From Anoplopoma fimbria (taxonomy: Eukaryota; Chordata; Actinopteri; Perciformes; Anoplopomatidae): a stretch of 64,000 bases of DNA. Numbering within the stretch: the first letter of the stretch is position 1; every line of letters starts with the position of its first letter. The DNA is taken from the NCBI RefSeq assembly GCF_027596085.1, contig NC_072456.1, positions 16,692,744 to 16,756,743 of the forward strand, written 5' to 3'. The translations under genes were made by a program, and so were the position numbers. A model generated the notes under the pieces. That model was not told the DNA's origin. It did no database searches and was given only the letters and a program-made list of their open reading frames with translations. Shown here piece by piece: positions 8,701 to 17,326 of the stretch.

Positions 8701-11216
8701 AAATTCGACGGTGATGTGCAGCTTCTCAAACTCACCTTCTCCTCTGCATCCAGTCTGTCGCTCTCTGCCAGCGCAGACCAGAAAACTGCCCTCATCCCCT
8801 CTTTCTGGAAACGTCTGGCCCACGTTCTCCTCTGCTCCCTGGTCAGCAGGTCCGCCTTATTCACCAACAGCATGTTCACTTTATGCTCTGACGCTTCCTT
8901 TACGTACAATTCCTGGCAGCACACAACAGAAAAGAGTCAAATGTTCCGTTCACCTGTATACAGTATTTCTGCTGTATATTCTTTTATTTCATTTTAATAT
9001 TTGAACTACAGTAAGTACAGATGTTAGAAAGCTCTGAGGAAAAAACTTAAGATGAAAAGAAAAACAATTCAAAAGACAAAACAGACAGTTTAAAGGTGAC
9101 GGAAACCCAGCATATAGAATATGTATGTATCTTAATGCAGGGTGGAATAACACTGCAAAGTAAGTCACAGTTTAGTTCCATCCTCCTTTAACAGTGTATG
9201 CATCTTCCTTTTTTTCCACTTAAACAACTCTACCAAATGTACTAACCAGGTCAGCACATCTGAACAGCAAAGGATTTCTGCCATCAACAATTTGAACGAC
9301 GACGTCACTAAAGGAAAACACAAACACAGTTTTGCGGTAAGTATTAGATAAGGAGAACACATTCCTCATTAAAGAAGGGTATAAGCTGACAGCTGTACAC
9401 AACTTTTATTTATTTTTTTACCTCCTCTCGATCACTCTCCACAGTTGTCTCCAGAACTCCAGGTTCCTCTCGAATGGGGTGAGAATTAACTTCTGTTCCT
9501 CTTCTAGTCTATAAGGGTCAAATGTGGAGTTAAATTGCTGACAACAATAATCCTACACTGATGTAACCATATTACAATTGCTGTTTTAAATTTTTTAGAC
9601 ACTCTAAACATACAACAACAGTAATGTTTATAAGAAACCATCTTTAAAAGAAAAAAGGTGACTGAGAATACAGAATATTACTCACTGGGCAAGCACTCGT
9701 CTCCACTCCAAGAAGCTGTCTTTCTCTGCTTGCTGAAGCGCCTCTGCACTGGTGCCTTCGTCCCAGTGGGGGCTTAAAATTGGAAAAGAGATACCACAAA
9801 AATATAAATTTCAGAAAATACAGCATGGGCGATTCATAAAATAAACTAGATCTGGTTCACTTACCGTCTAGGAATTCTGAGAAAATGCTTGTTGTCTTCA
9901 TGCAGCTTCTTCAGCCTGGTTCGCTCTTCAGCTGTTATTAAACCTGCTCTGGCTTCCGCTGGCACAAACTTGATGTTGAGTTTCTCTAAGAAAACAAAGC
10001 ATGGAACAGTCAGAGACAGCAGTAGAATCAAAGGACAAAGGAGTAGCAGATAACACAGTAACATCTAAGGCAAAAATATATCTGAGTCCCCTTTACCCTT
10101 GTGCACAATTTATCTACGATCCTCTAAGCCAGTGGTTCTCAACCTTTTTTCAGTGATGTACCCCCTGTGAAATATTTTTTCAGCCAAATACCTGAATACT
10201 GACGGAATTTTGCCGGCTCTGGTTTCGCCTTCTTTGGCACTTGTCCCTCCGTGTTTTCAGCAGCATTGCTGCTACGCTTCAACCACGACTCCATTGTTTG
10301 AGTTTTTTAGCATAATGAAATTGAATAGCCTACTGAATATAAAATTCAGTTTATGAACCTACACTTATATTTTATTGAATATTTATTAAATAACTATTTT
10401 TAAAGGATTTTTGAATGGATGCTAATTTTAAATATATATTTTTTTAAATCTCACGTACCCCCTGGAGTGCCTTCACGTACTCCCAGGGGTACACGTACCC
10501 CCATTTGAGAACCACTGCTCTAAGCCGTGACCTACCAGTTCATGTGCTCAATGATAAGACTATTAAATTGCAGCTACATACAACACAGTATCAACCGTTT
10601 CAACCCCAAATTAGCTCTGCAACAACCAGTGGGTATTTGGTTTGCATTCAGTTTGATGTGTTTGATATGTTAACAACAGCTGTGTCTGAGAATGACATGT
10701 ATGGGGGCAATGAGTACACCTTGCCACGCTTGGTAAGTAAAAATGACTGCCAATCTTTGCCCACAACATACCTGTACAACCTACAACCAAAGAACTACAC
10801 ACCAGTTAAGTGAGGTGTTTCTTACCTGCAACAAACTCTGTTCCTGCCATCTCTGCAGTGGCCAGAAAGTCATCCATGGAGCTCTGTTCTGTGACTGACT
10901 GCAGGTTCAGCCGACCCCAGTCATAGCCATCATTCAGCTCACATGTGTGGCGCTGAAAATGTGGAAAAAAGGATAAATAAGTTAAAAATGTTGTGGTTGG
11001 ATGGGAAAAAAACATTGCTCCTGTGTAATTGATCTCCAGGCCGAATTTTCTACAGAAGCCTGACCAGTGAAATACCTGCCCTCTCCTAAATATAAGCTAG
11101 TTGTTGCCATGACATACCCAGGTGTCGCCCCTCTTGTTTCCTCGGCCTGCCTGGAGTCTCTCCTTGATCAGAGATCGGCCCAGTGCGCCTCCTCCGCCTG
11201 CTTTCTTCTTACCCAT
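5742..11216 (-). CDS. lsg1: LSG1, circularly permuted GTPase of 60S biogenesis
   Basis: Fourteen coding exons on the minus strand: 11118-11216, 10826-10952, 9865-9985, 9686-9772, 9422-9508, 9247-9307, 8736-8912, 8120-8485, 7916-8017, 7666-7809, 7231-7354, 6880-6959, 6059-6235, 5742-5921. These give 1,932 nt and 643 aa (human about 658). LSG1 is the cytoplasmic GTPase that releases the export adaptor NMD3 from pre-60S subunits (known of the family). The G motifs appear in permuted order: G4 NKAD at about 212-215, G5 SAL at 240-242, then an acidic insert (about 254-340), G1 GYPNVGKSS at 377-385, G2 in SATPGHT near Thr401, and G3 DCPG at 421-424. The N-terminus is basic and glycine-rich ([10 protein letters not shown]), and the C-terminus is lysine-rich ([14 protein letters not shown]). 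All donors are GT except intron 10, which is AT-AC. The motif usually DARNP reads DGRNP here. Confidence 0.95.
5965..5990 (+). repeat. Poly(T) run in LSG1 intron 13
   Basis: Twenty-six consecutive T bases inside the last LSG1 intron, an A-run on the transcribed strand, about 45 bases downstream of the exon 14 acceptor in plus coordinates. It may be a worn retroposon tail. Confidence 0.9.
7355..7665 (-). other. LSG1 intron 10, U12-type AT-AC intron
   Basis: On the coding strand, exon 10 ends ...RDHVPAISH and is followed by ATATCCTTT, the textbook donor of AT-AC minor-class introns. TCTTTAAC at 7366-7373 resembles the U12 branch site; its adenosines lie 12-14 bases before the exon. The intron ends CAC and exon 11 starts [12 protein letters not shown]. 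The joined protein aligns without a gap to mammalian VPPVSLVCQNIPR. The intron is 311 nt and phase 0. Confidence 0.85.
10122..10525 (-). mobile_element. hAT-derived element with 8-bp target duplication
   Basis: The element spans 10130-10517 (388 bp). Its ends are perfect 13-bp inverted repeats, CAGTGGTTCTCAA, flanked on both sides by CTCTAAGC, an 8-bp duplication as made by hAT transposases. On the minus strand an ATG at 10294 opens a short frame starting [12 protein letters not shown] and reaching KFRQYSG, which resembles a hAT transposase N-terminus. The rest of the transposase is gone, so this is an internally deleted, non-autonomous copy. Subterminal GTACCCC blocks repeat near both ends. 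It sits in LSG1 intron 2 without touching an exon. Confidence 0.9.
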
Positions 11217-11420
11217 ACTTACTTCTGATGTTGTGACTTCTGTTTTAATATATAAAGTATACTTCACACCAAAAAAACCTGTAATATAGTATATCTAAAG
11301 GATTCAAACACGCTATATGTCACTAGCTAATGTACCCCATGTGCACTACGTTGTTGTCGTAGAAACCGGAAGTGGGACAATCCAATCGATACTCATATCC
11401 GGTAGCATCGATCTCAACTT
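11217..11420 (-). promoter_or_regulatory. Putative LSG1 promoter
   Basis: Immediately upstream of the LSG1 ATG lie an ETS/GABPA-type site ACCGGAAGTG at 11365-11374, a CCAAT box at 11382-11386 (plus-strand reading), and a second ATCCGG at about 11397. There is no TATA box. ETS plus CCAAT without TATA is typical of housekeeping ribosome-biogenesis promoters. The start site itself cannot be read from sequence. Confidence 0.5.
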
Positions 11421-12228
11421 CTTGGAGATATTGATTGATATATCTTAGTTTAGGAGTTACGAATTATCATAACAATACTGCATAATTACCCACTCAACAC
11501 CCAGGATAATATCTGCTTTATTGTAAGCATTTACAGTATCGTGGTTATGGTACAGTCCACTTGTTTGTCCAGCTGTCAAATGTGCCCTGAAGAAAACGGG
11601 GCACTAATATTTGTTCCTCATGCCTAACCGCCCCAAGTTTTACAATGAAATACATATAAATACAGACTACATGAATACAGCACAAACGTAGATAAAAAAA
11701 TCACAAATTAAAAGTTAGTAATGGCAAAATAAAAAGTAATTCATCTTCCCTCGTTAAACGAGATTAACAAAGCACTTCTGATATTAACCAAAAGATGGCA
11801 GCATAACACAGCAGTATCAGAATGACGCTCCTACATCTGTCCACATAACCCAAAATGATGAGCAGACATGAAAAGTAAATATTGTGAATATTATTATACA
11901 GCTTATTATACCCACTTGTGTTTTCACTGTTAAAATTACGTTTAAATGAGAAGGGAAAAGATTGTTGATGCAGATTGTGTTGGTTTCATCTCAGGAGGAG
12001 AGAATACCCTTCAAATTCCAGTTAAAATTGTCTAAAGATATATTGAAGGGGAATTAGCTACATATCCTAAATCTAACTTGTGAGAGCCAATGTCAACACA
12101 TATTCATAAAAATCTTGATTTGGATGGGGTGGAAATATGGTAGCCTAATTGTGCATATGTTAATTGATTATATATCATCATATATCTTATCCTATATATA
12201 TATTATATTATATATATATATATATATA

Positions 12229-12390
12229 TATAGGATAAGATAAAATAAGATAATCCTTTATTAGTCCCGCAGCGGGGACATTTACAGGATTACAGCAGCA
12301 TAGAGGATAGTGCAAACAAGAGACATAGTAAAAAAAAAAAAACAAGATCAAAATAAGTATTATAAATAAGCAAATGAGCAATAAAAAAAC
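12229..12390 (-). repeat. LINE 3'-tail-like repeat
   Basis: On the minus strand the sequence reads ...GTCCCCGCTGCGGGACT followed by AATAAAGGATTATCTTATTTTATC, a common teleost retrotransposon-type 3' end with short repeated tail units. The same stretch recurs at about 13315-13470 as part of the tandem duplication. I cannot assign the family with confidence. Confidence 0.45.
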
Positions 12391-12629
12391 CTGCTGGAGC
12401 CGATCTCAGCTGTCAATGTGCGAAGGCAGGGTACACCCTGGACAGGTCGCCAGTCTGTCGCAGGGCTGACATATAGAGACAAACAACCACTCACGCTCAC
12501 ATCCACACCTACGGGCAATTTAGAGTCTTCAATGCACCTAACCTGCATGTCTTTGGACTGTGGGAGGAAGCCGGAGAACCCGGAGAGAACCCACGCTGAC
12601 ACAGGGAGAACATGCAAACTCCACACAGA
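12391..12629 (-). mobile_element. Fragment of a common teleost SINE-like repeat
   Basis: Recognisable blocks include GTACACCCTGGACAGGTCGC, CTTTGGACTGTGGGAGGAAG and AGAACATGCAAACTCCACAC. In complete copies in other fish this body is preceded, on the minus strand, by a tRNA-like head; the head is missing here, so the copy is truncated. A second, more diverged copy lies at 57219-57419. The exact family name is uncertain. Confidence 0.65.
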
Positions 12630-12850
12630 ATGATGCTGGAGCCATTTGGAAACAGAGGACAAACGTGTGGGGTTTTGTATGTATATTATTATACAGCTTA
12701 TTATACCCACTTGTGTTTTCACTGTTAAAATTACGTTTAAGTGAGAAGGGAAAAGATTGTTGATGCAGATTGTGTTGGTTTCATCTCAGGAGGAGAGAAT
12801 ACCCTTCAAATTCCAGTTAAAATTGTCTAAAGATATATTGAAGGGGAATT

Positions 12851-13157
12851 AGCTACATTACATTACATTACAGTCATTTAGCAGACGCTTTTATCCAAAG
12901 CGACTTACAATCAGTAGTATATTACATATCATTCACCCATTCACACACTGATGACAGGCTACCATGCAAGGTGCCACCCATCAGACTCTAACTAACATTC
13001 ATCATCCAGTCCACACCGATGGCAAGCCTTCGGGAGCAACTTGGGGTTAAGTGTCTTGCCCAAAGACACATTGACTGCCGGAGCCGGGTATCGAACCACC
13101 GATCCTCTGAATGGAGAACTACCTTGCTCTCCACTACGCCACAGCCGCCCAGCTACA
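12851..13157 (-). mobile_element. tRNA-derived SINE with L2-type tail and 7-bp TSD
   Basis: The element is 12858-13150, flanked by AGCTACA at 12851-12857 and 13151-13157. Copy 1 of the surrounding duplication has a single AGCTACA there, proving insertion. On the minus strand it starts GGGCGGCTGTGGCGTAGTGG. An A box (TGGCGTAGTGG, 13131-13141) and a B box (GGTTCGATACC, 13087-13097) show descent from a tRNA with an internal RNA polymerase III promoter. It ends with GTAAGTCGCTTTGGATAAAA and TAATG repeats, the tail also found on the L2 LINE at 22261. Confidence 0.9.
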
Positions 13158-13271
13158 TATCCTAAATCTAACTTGTGAGAGCCAATGTCAACACATATTC
13201 ATAAAAATCTTGATTTTGAGGGGATGGAAATATGGTAGCCTAATTGTGCATATGTTAATTGATTATATATC

Positions 13272-13273
<2 letters not shown>

Positions 13274-13314
<41 letters not shown>
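13274..13314 (+). repeat. (AT)n microsatellite
   Basis: About 20 AT units in copy 2 of the duplication; copy 1 has a shorter AT run at 12211-12232, so this locus has changed length since duplication. Confidence 0.95.
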
Positions 13315-13317
<3 letters not shown>

Positions 13318-13559
13318 ATAAGATAAAATAAGATAATCCTTTATTAGTCCCGCAGCGGGGACATTTACAGGATTACAGCAGCATAGAGGATAGTGCAAAC
13401 AAGAGACATAGTAAAAAAAAAAACAAGATCAAAATAAGTATTATAAATAAGCAAATGAGCAATAAAAAAACCCCAGTAAAAAATCCCCAGTAACTATTAT
13501 ATATACTATATGTAAATATTATATATACAGACATAAACTATTATAACTATATTATATTA

Positions 13560-13563
<4 letters not shown>

Positions 13564-13647
<84 letters not shown>
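13564..13647 (+). repeat. (AT)n(GT)n compound microsatellite
   Basis: AT units to 13590 followed by about 28 GT units. It lies only about 150 bases upstream of the candidate FAM43A TATA element. Alternating purine-pyrimidine DNA of this kind can adopt Z-form; no effect on the promoter can be read from sequence. Confidence 0.95.
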
Positions 13648-13651
<4 letters not shown>

Positions 13652-13739
13652 TATAGAAAATGATGCTGGAGCCATTTGGAAACAGAGGACAAACGTGTGG
13701 GGTTTTGTATCAATGAAACACAATCAATACAAGCCAATA

Positions 13740-13914
13740 CATGTCTATTCTCATTTGGTTTCGGCCACCCCCTTGCGTTCTCACGCAAATGGTTTCTCCC
13801 TGTATATATTCCGCGAAGCTCGGCCAATAACAGCAGTCTGTGTTGGGAGCTGCGAGGAGACAGGGAGGAGGGCACCACAATGGAAAAGAGCGCTTTAGAG
13901 GAGGCACAGATGAA
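13740..13914 (+). promoter_or_regulatory. Candidate FAM43A promoter and 5' UTR
   Basis: The region between the duplication and the coding exon is richer in G+C than its surroundings. TATATAT at 13803-13809 is a possible TATA element, and GGCCAATAA at about 13821 a possible CCAAT box. GC-rich DNA follows. An upstream ATG in strong context (ACAATGG) lies at 13880. The start of transcription is inferred, not seen. Confidence 0.45.
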
Positions 13915-13960
13915 GTACGTTGTTTCTGCGTTCACTTCCCACAGAGTAGCTCATAAATGA
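13880..13960 (+). other. Upstream open reading frame before FAM43A
   Basis: ATG at 13880-13882 in the context CACAATGG opens a 26-codon frame (MEKSALEEAQMK...) that stops at 13958-13960. If a 5' UTR intron 13915-14034 is removed, the frame becomes 16 codons and stops at 14048-14050. Either way it closes before the FAM43A ATG at 14068, so it could lower FAM43A translation. Whether the transcript starts far enough upstream is unknown. Confidence 0.4.
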
Positions 13961-14034
13961 CCTGACAGGCAGAATAAACGCCTCTAGGATTAAGTAGTAA
14001 CACAACGTTATTTTTTTTCTTTCTCTCTCGGTAG
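13915..14034 (+). other. Possible 5' UTR intron of FAM43A
   Basis: The 3' side has a strong acceptor: a branch-like AGTAAC at about 13996, then a long pyrimidine run and GGTAG ending at 14034. The proposed donor GTACGT at 13915 is moderate. FAM43A has a single coding exon, so an intron here would lie wholly in the 5' UTR. A chance acceptor is possible. Confidence 0.4.
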
Positions 14035-14067
14035 ACTTTGTTGCTGTTGATTGTAAACAGCAATAAA

Positions 14068-15108
14068 ATGCTGCCTTGGAAGAAGAATAAGTTCGACCTG
14101 ATTGAGGAAGACAGGCAGTCCAAGCAGAAGGGCTATGCTGTGAGCCTCAACTACTCTGCGCTCACCTCCTTCGCCAAGTCCTGCCCCGAGAGCGCGCTCA
14201 ACAGGGTGGGCAGCATGTTCAAGTCAAAGAGGAAAAAGGTCAAGATCACCAGCGAGGACCCCACATACACGGTGCTCTACCTGGGGAACGCCACCACCAT
14301 CCAGTCCAAAGGGGACGGCTGCACGGACGTGGCGGTCAGCAAGATCTGGGGCAAAAGCGAGATGGGCAAGAACGGCACCAAGATGAGGCTGACCATCAGC
14401 TCGCAGGGCATCCGGATGGTGCATGTGGATGACAAAGCCAGGAGGCCGGGACACTTGTACCTGCTGCACCGGATAACCTACTGCGTGGCGGACCCGAGGC
14501 TACCCAAGATCTTCGCCTGGGTTTACAGGCACGAAATGAAGCACAAGGCCGTGATGCTGCGCTGCCACGCAGTGCTGGTGTCCAAGCCGGAGAAGGCAAA
14601 AGCCATGGCGCTGCTGCTGTACCAGACCTCGGCCACGGCCCTGTCTGAGTTCAAAAGACTCAAACGGAGGGACGACGCAAGGCACCAGCAGCAGCAGCTC
14701 ATAGGGGAGCAAACCATCCCGTTGGTCCCCATCAGGAAGCTGCTGAACGGACAGTGTTACTACAAACCCCCGGTGGAGCGCAGCCGGAGCGCGCCCAAAC
14801 TGGGCTCCATCACGGAGGACTTGGTCGGGGAGGAGGAGGAGGAGAAAGCGATGCACTTTGAGTGTGAGGACATTCTGGACACGGACGGAGATCGTGTTGC
14901 CAACGGCAAACAGGAGTTGACTCAGATTATTAATGACTTGGGAGAGATGAGCATAGGAAACGACGTGCAGACGCTGAAAGCTGACCTGAGAGTTACCAGA
15001 CTTCTGTCTGGAGAGAGCACGGGGAGCGAGTCCTCCATAGAGAGCAGCCAGGAGCCGCCTCCGCTCTCCAATGGGTTCGAGGAGGTAAAGGTGCAGGAAA
15101 TTGCCTGA
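14068..15108 (+). CDS. fam43a: FAM43A, PTB-domain protein
   Basis: A single uninterrupted exon encodes 346 aa starting MLPWKKNKFDLIEEDR, the expected FAM43 N-terminus. No in-frame ATG lies upstream in the open frame, so this start is firm. A phosphotyrosine-binding (PID/PTB) fold spans about residues 65-200, with DPTYTVLYLGNATT at its first strand and TSATALSEFKRLKRRDDARH at its C-terminal helix. Then follow a QQQQ run, the conserved block KPPVERSRSAPKLGSITEDL (about 233-252), an acidic EEEEE run and a Ser-rich tail (LLSGESTGSESSIESSQ). FAM43 proteins are intracellular adaptor-like proteins without known enzyme activity. The human protein is about 423 aa; the fish one is shorter mainly in the acidic linker and tail. 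It is divergent from LSG1, as in human. Confidence 0.97.
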   Translation: MLPWKKNKFDLIEEDRQSKQKGYAVSLNYSALTSFAKSCPESALNRVGSMFKSKRKKVKITSEDPTYTVLYLGNATTIQSKGDGCTDVAVSKIWGKSEMGKNGTKMRLTISSQGIRMVHVDDKARRPGHLYLLHRITYCVADPRLPKIFAWVYRHEMKHKAVMLRCHAVLVSKPEKAKAMALLLYQTSATALSEFKRLKRRDDARHQQQQLIGEQTIPLVPIRKLLNGQCYYKPPVERSRSAPKLGSITEDLVGEEEEEKAMHFECEDILDTDGDRVANGKQELTQIINDLGEMSIGNDVQTLKADLRVTRLLSGESTGSESSIESSQEPPPLSNGFEEVKVQEIA

Positions 15109-15900
15109 ATCAATTGGAAGCATTTCTCGGTGCCTCTGTTTTGTTGAGCCACGGTGTCTCCACAAGAAAAAACATTTCCCTGTGTCTTCAACCTTGTGTT
15201 GGAGAGTGTTTGTGTAATGTGGTGCCTCCACGACTAATTGAGAGGATCCAGAAAAAAAAAAAGAAAAAAAGAAGGTTCCCAGACAGTTACCGCACATGGG
15301 CACGCAATTTGGCTACTGAATTATATTTGAAGATTGTGTAAACGAAGAAAAAAAAAAATGTTGGGGAAAAAAAACAAGTGCATGCTGATTTGAGAGATGA
15401 CTGGTTGAACCGACAAAATCCCAGTGCGCTGCAGGACACACTGCACTAATTCCATCTCTTTCATTTAAGAGGATTTGCTGTATTCTCAAGCTTGTTTACC
15501 TGCCTTTTATCTCTCTCTTGAAAATTGCATTTTTCTGTTGAAAGATGCTCATCATGATCCAAAACAAAGCATTCCGTTTTTAAAGCACGTTTTGTTCTTC
15601 TCCTAAGTGGTTCAGTGGGTCTAAACAGGCATCCTTAATTTCCCTGTCAGGGCGCTTTTGCAACAGCCTGTTCATTTACTTTATTTTGCACTGTTGTTGA
15701 ATTCATTCAAGTATTATGTCGACTACATGTACATAATGTTTGTTTGTATGTTGTCTGGAACATAAATGTCCTATCTTTGCTGTGCAAAAGAAAAACACCA
15801 TGTATTAAGTTGTAAAGTAAGATGTTTAAAATATAAATATGTTATTTTTTAAAGAAAAATGTGGTTTGTTATGTGAACCTCATAGAATTATCAATAAAAG
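15109..15900 (+). other. FAM43A 3' UTR
   Basis: About 790 AT-rich bases after the FAM43A stop end in TCAATAAAAG, with the AATAAA signal at 15893-15898. A Pumilio-type element TGTACATA lies at 15728-15735, suggesting post-transcriptional control. The region has several A-runs and ATTT-rich stretches. Confidence 0.7.
15893..15898 (+). terminator. FAM43A poly(A) signal
   Basis: Canonical AATAAA about 785 bases after the stop codon, followed about 30 bases later by GT-rich DNA (TTGTTTGTAGATTTGTGTTGG) as expected downstream of a cleavage site. Confidence 0.65.
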
Positions 15901-17229
15901 AAGAAAATTATATGAAGTCGTTGAAGATTGTTTGTAGATTTGTGTTGGACAACAAGAAGGCCGTGTTTTCTTCAGGTGCTCTTTATTATAAGTGGGGATT
16001 TACCTTGAGAGGCTCAGATTTGCATTGCTGAGTCAAAGTCACATGGAGGCAGGAAACAGAGAAATACATTTCTTAGCTGTTGGTATACAGGTATTATCGT
16101 GTTATCACAGCAGAGTCTGTTTTTTTTTTTTTTGCAGATATATATTTCATTTTTAAAGTTTTGGCTGGATCTGTGTCCTTCTTCGCCAAATTGCTTTCAG
16201 GGAACAGGCTGTAGAAGTTATTCAATTAAGGTACTGAAGGCCCATTCATTCTGACTGGCCTCAGGGGAGCCAGGCCGCACAGGACGACGTCAACAAAAGC
16301 ACAAGCCGTTAGGACATCACATGGGTCCTTTAATGACAAGGCGGCTGAAGCACCAGAGGTCTTCTAACAACATACCGCCTGTTTTTTATTTGCTGTTACG
16401 TCTGTCCTCCTTTAAAGAGACCCTACAGGGAATATCTTAAGTGTGAAAACAAGAGCTGTGAATCTATACACTGTGATGGATGTATGGAATCGTACATTAA
16501 GAACCAGCGGCTACATTTCATTCACATTTTCCCCACTTACGGGAATCAGAATGACTGCATTAGTAATGGCACGTGTTAGTTGGACTTCACTAAAATATCC
16601 ATTAACAAACGGAAGTGACATTGATAGAGGATTATGTGACTTCCTTCTATTAAATGCATCTAATTACCATAGTGGCAAAAAGAGAGAATTACCTCTCATG
16701 CAAGCGCATGTGACCTGTGGTAAGTGAGGGATGTGGCTTAGCAACCTGGACACTTCCCTTGCTCCTCTAAATGTGGGCCTGTCACTTACTTTGCGCACAC
16801 AGAGCAACAGGCCTACGTACATGCCACGTAATTCTTTCCAGTAATTCCGCCAGAACAGTTTGGAACACTAGGATATTGATGTATTGATGCACATAAGCCA
16901 TTAGTGTTATGTGTCAGTCTGCTAGGGCCGCACCCCGAAGCCCACAGTGTGGACACTGCACACTAACAGTGCTGAATAAGACATGGGCAGGGAGAAAACC
17001 AGAGTAGGTAGATATTGGGATTGTTATCTGTACAGACAGTGTTTCACCAGCTGACACAATCCCATTGGCCATGCTGAGGTATTCACTGAAAGCAAAAACA
17101 CTCCCAATATGGATTTAGAATGAGATCCAGGGAGGTTAATGTATTTCAGCCAGCGGTTGGTGAGTCCTATAAAAAGCTTCACAGCAGCTCATTATGAATT
17201 GATGTGCTTTCAGAGGACACACACACTCA

Positions 17230-17232
<3 letters not shown>
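15901..17232. other. Start of gene desert
   Basis: No exon-like sequence or repeat family is recognised. The longest plus frame (16443-16727, 94 codons) has no family resemblance and no flanking splice signals. The block may include distal FAM43A regulation. Confidence 0.4.

Positions 17233-17322
<90 letters not shown>
17233..17322 (+). repeat. (CA)n microsatellite
   Basis: About 45 nearly perfect CA units; a shorter interrupted CA stretch precedes it from 17217. Confidence 0.97.

Positions 17323-17326
<4 letters not shown>

Larger units (their letters stand above)
11889..12680 (+). repeat. Tandem duplication, copy 1
   Basis: This block begins at TATTATTATACAG and ends at GGTTTTGTAT, and is repeated in the same orientation from 12684. 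Unique parts of the copies differ at only a few bases (for example TTTAAATGAG against TTTAAGTGAG). Copy 1 lacks the SINE found in copy 2, preserving the empty site AGCTACATATCC at 12056. It contains instead a 239-bp fragment of another repeat (12391-12629). It lies between the divergent genes LSG1 and FAM43A. Confidence 0.9.
12684..13710 (+). repeat. Tandem duplication, copy 2
   Basis: Second copy of the block starting at 11889. It carries a SINE insertion (12858-13150) and, where copy 1 has a 239-bp repeat fragment, holds AT/GT-rich DNA with a microsatellite. It ends in the same 50-base stretch (AATGATGCTGGAGCC... GGTTTTGTAT) as copy 1. Outside these replaced parts the copies are nearly identical, so the duplication appears recent. 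Confidence 0.9.

Noticed and set aside
14038..14067. Ten-codon N-terminal extension of FAM43A from a TTG
   Set aside because: There is no ATG, a likely splice acceptor ends at 14034, and MLPWKK at 14068 is the known family N-terminus.
14500..15303. 267-codon antisense frame opposite FAM43A
   Set aside because: It is a shadow of the G+C-rich FAM43A coding exon on the other strand.
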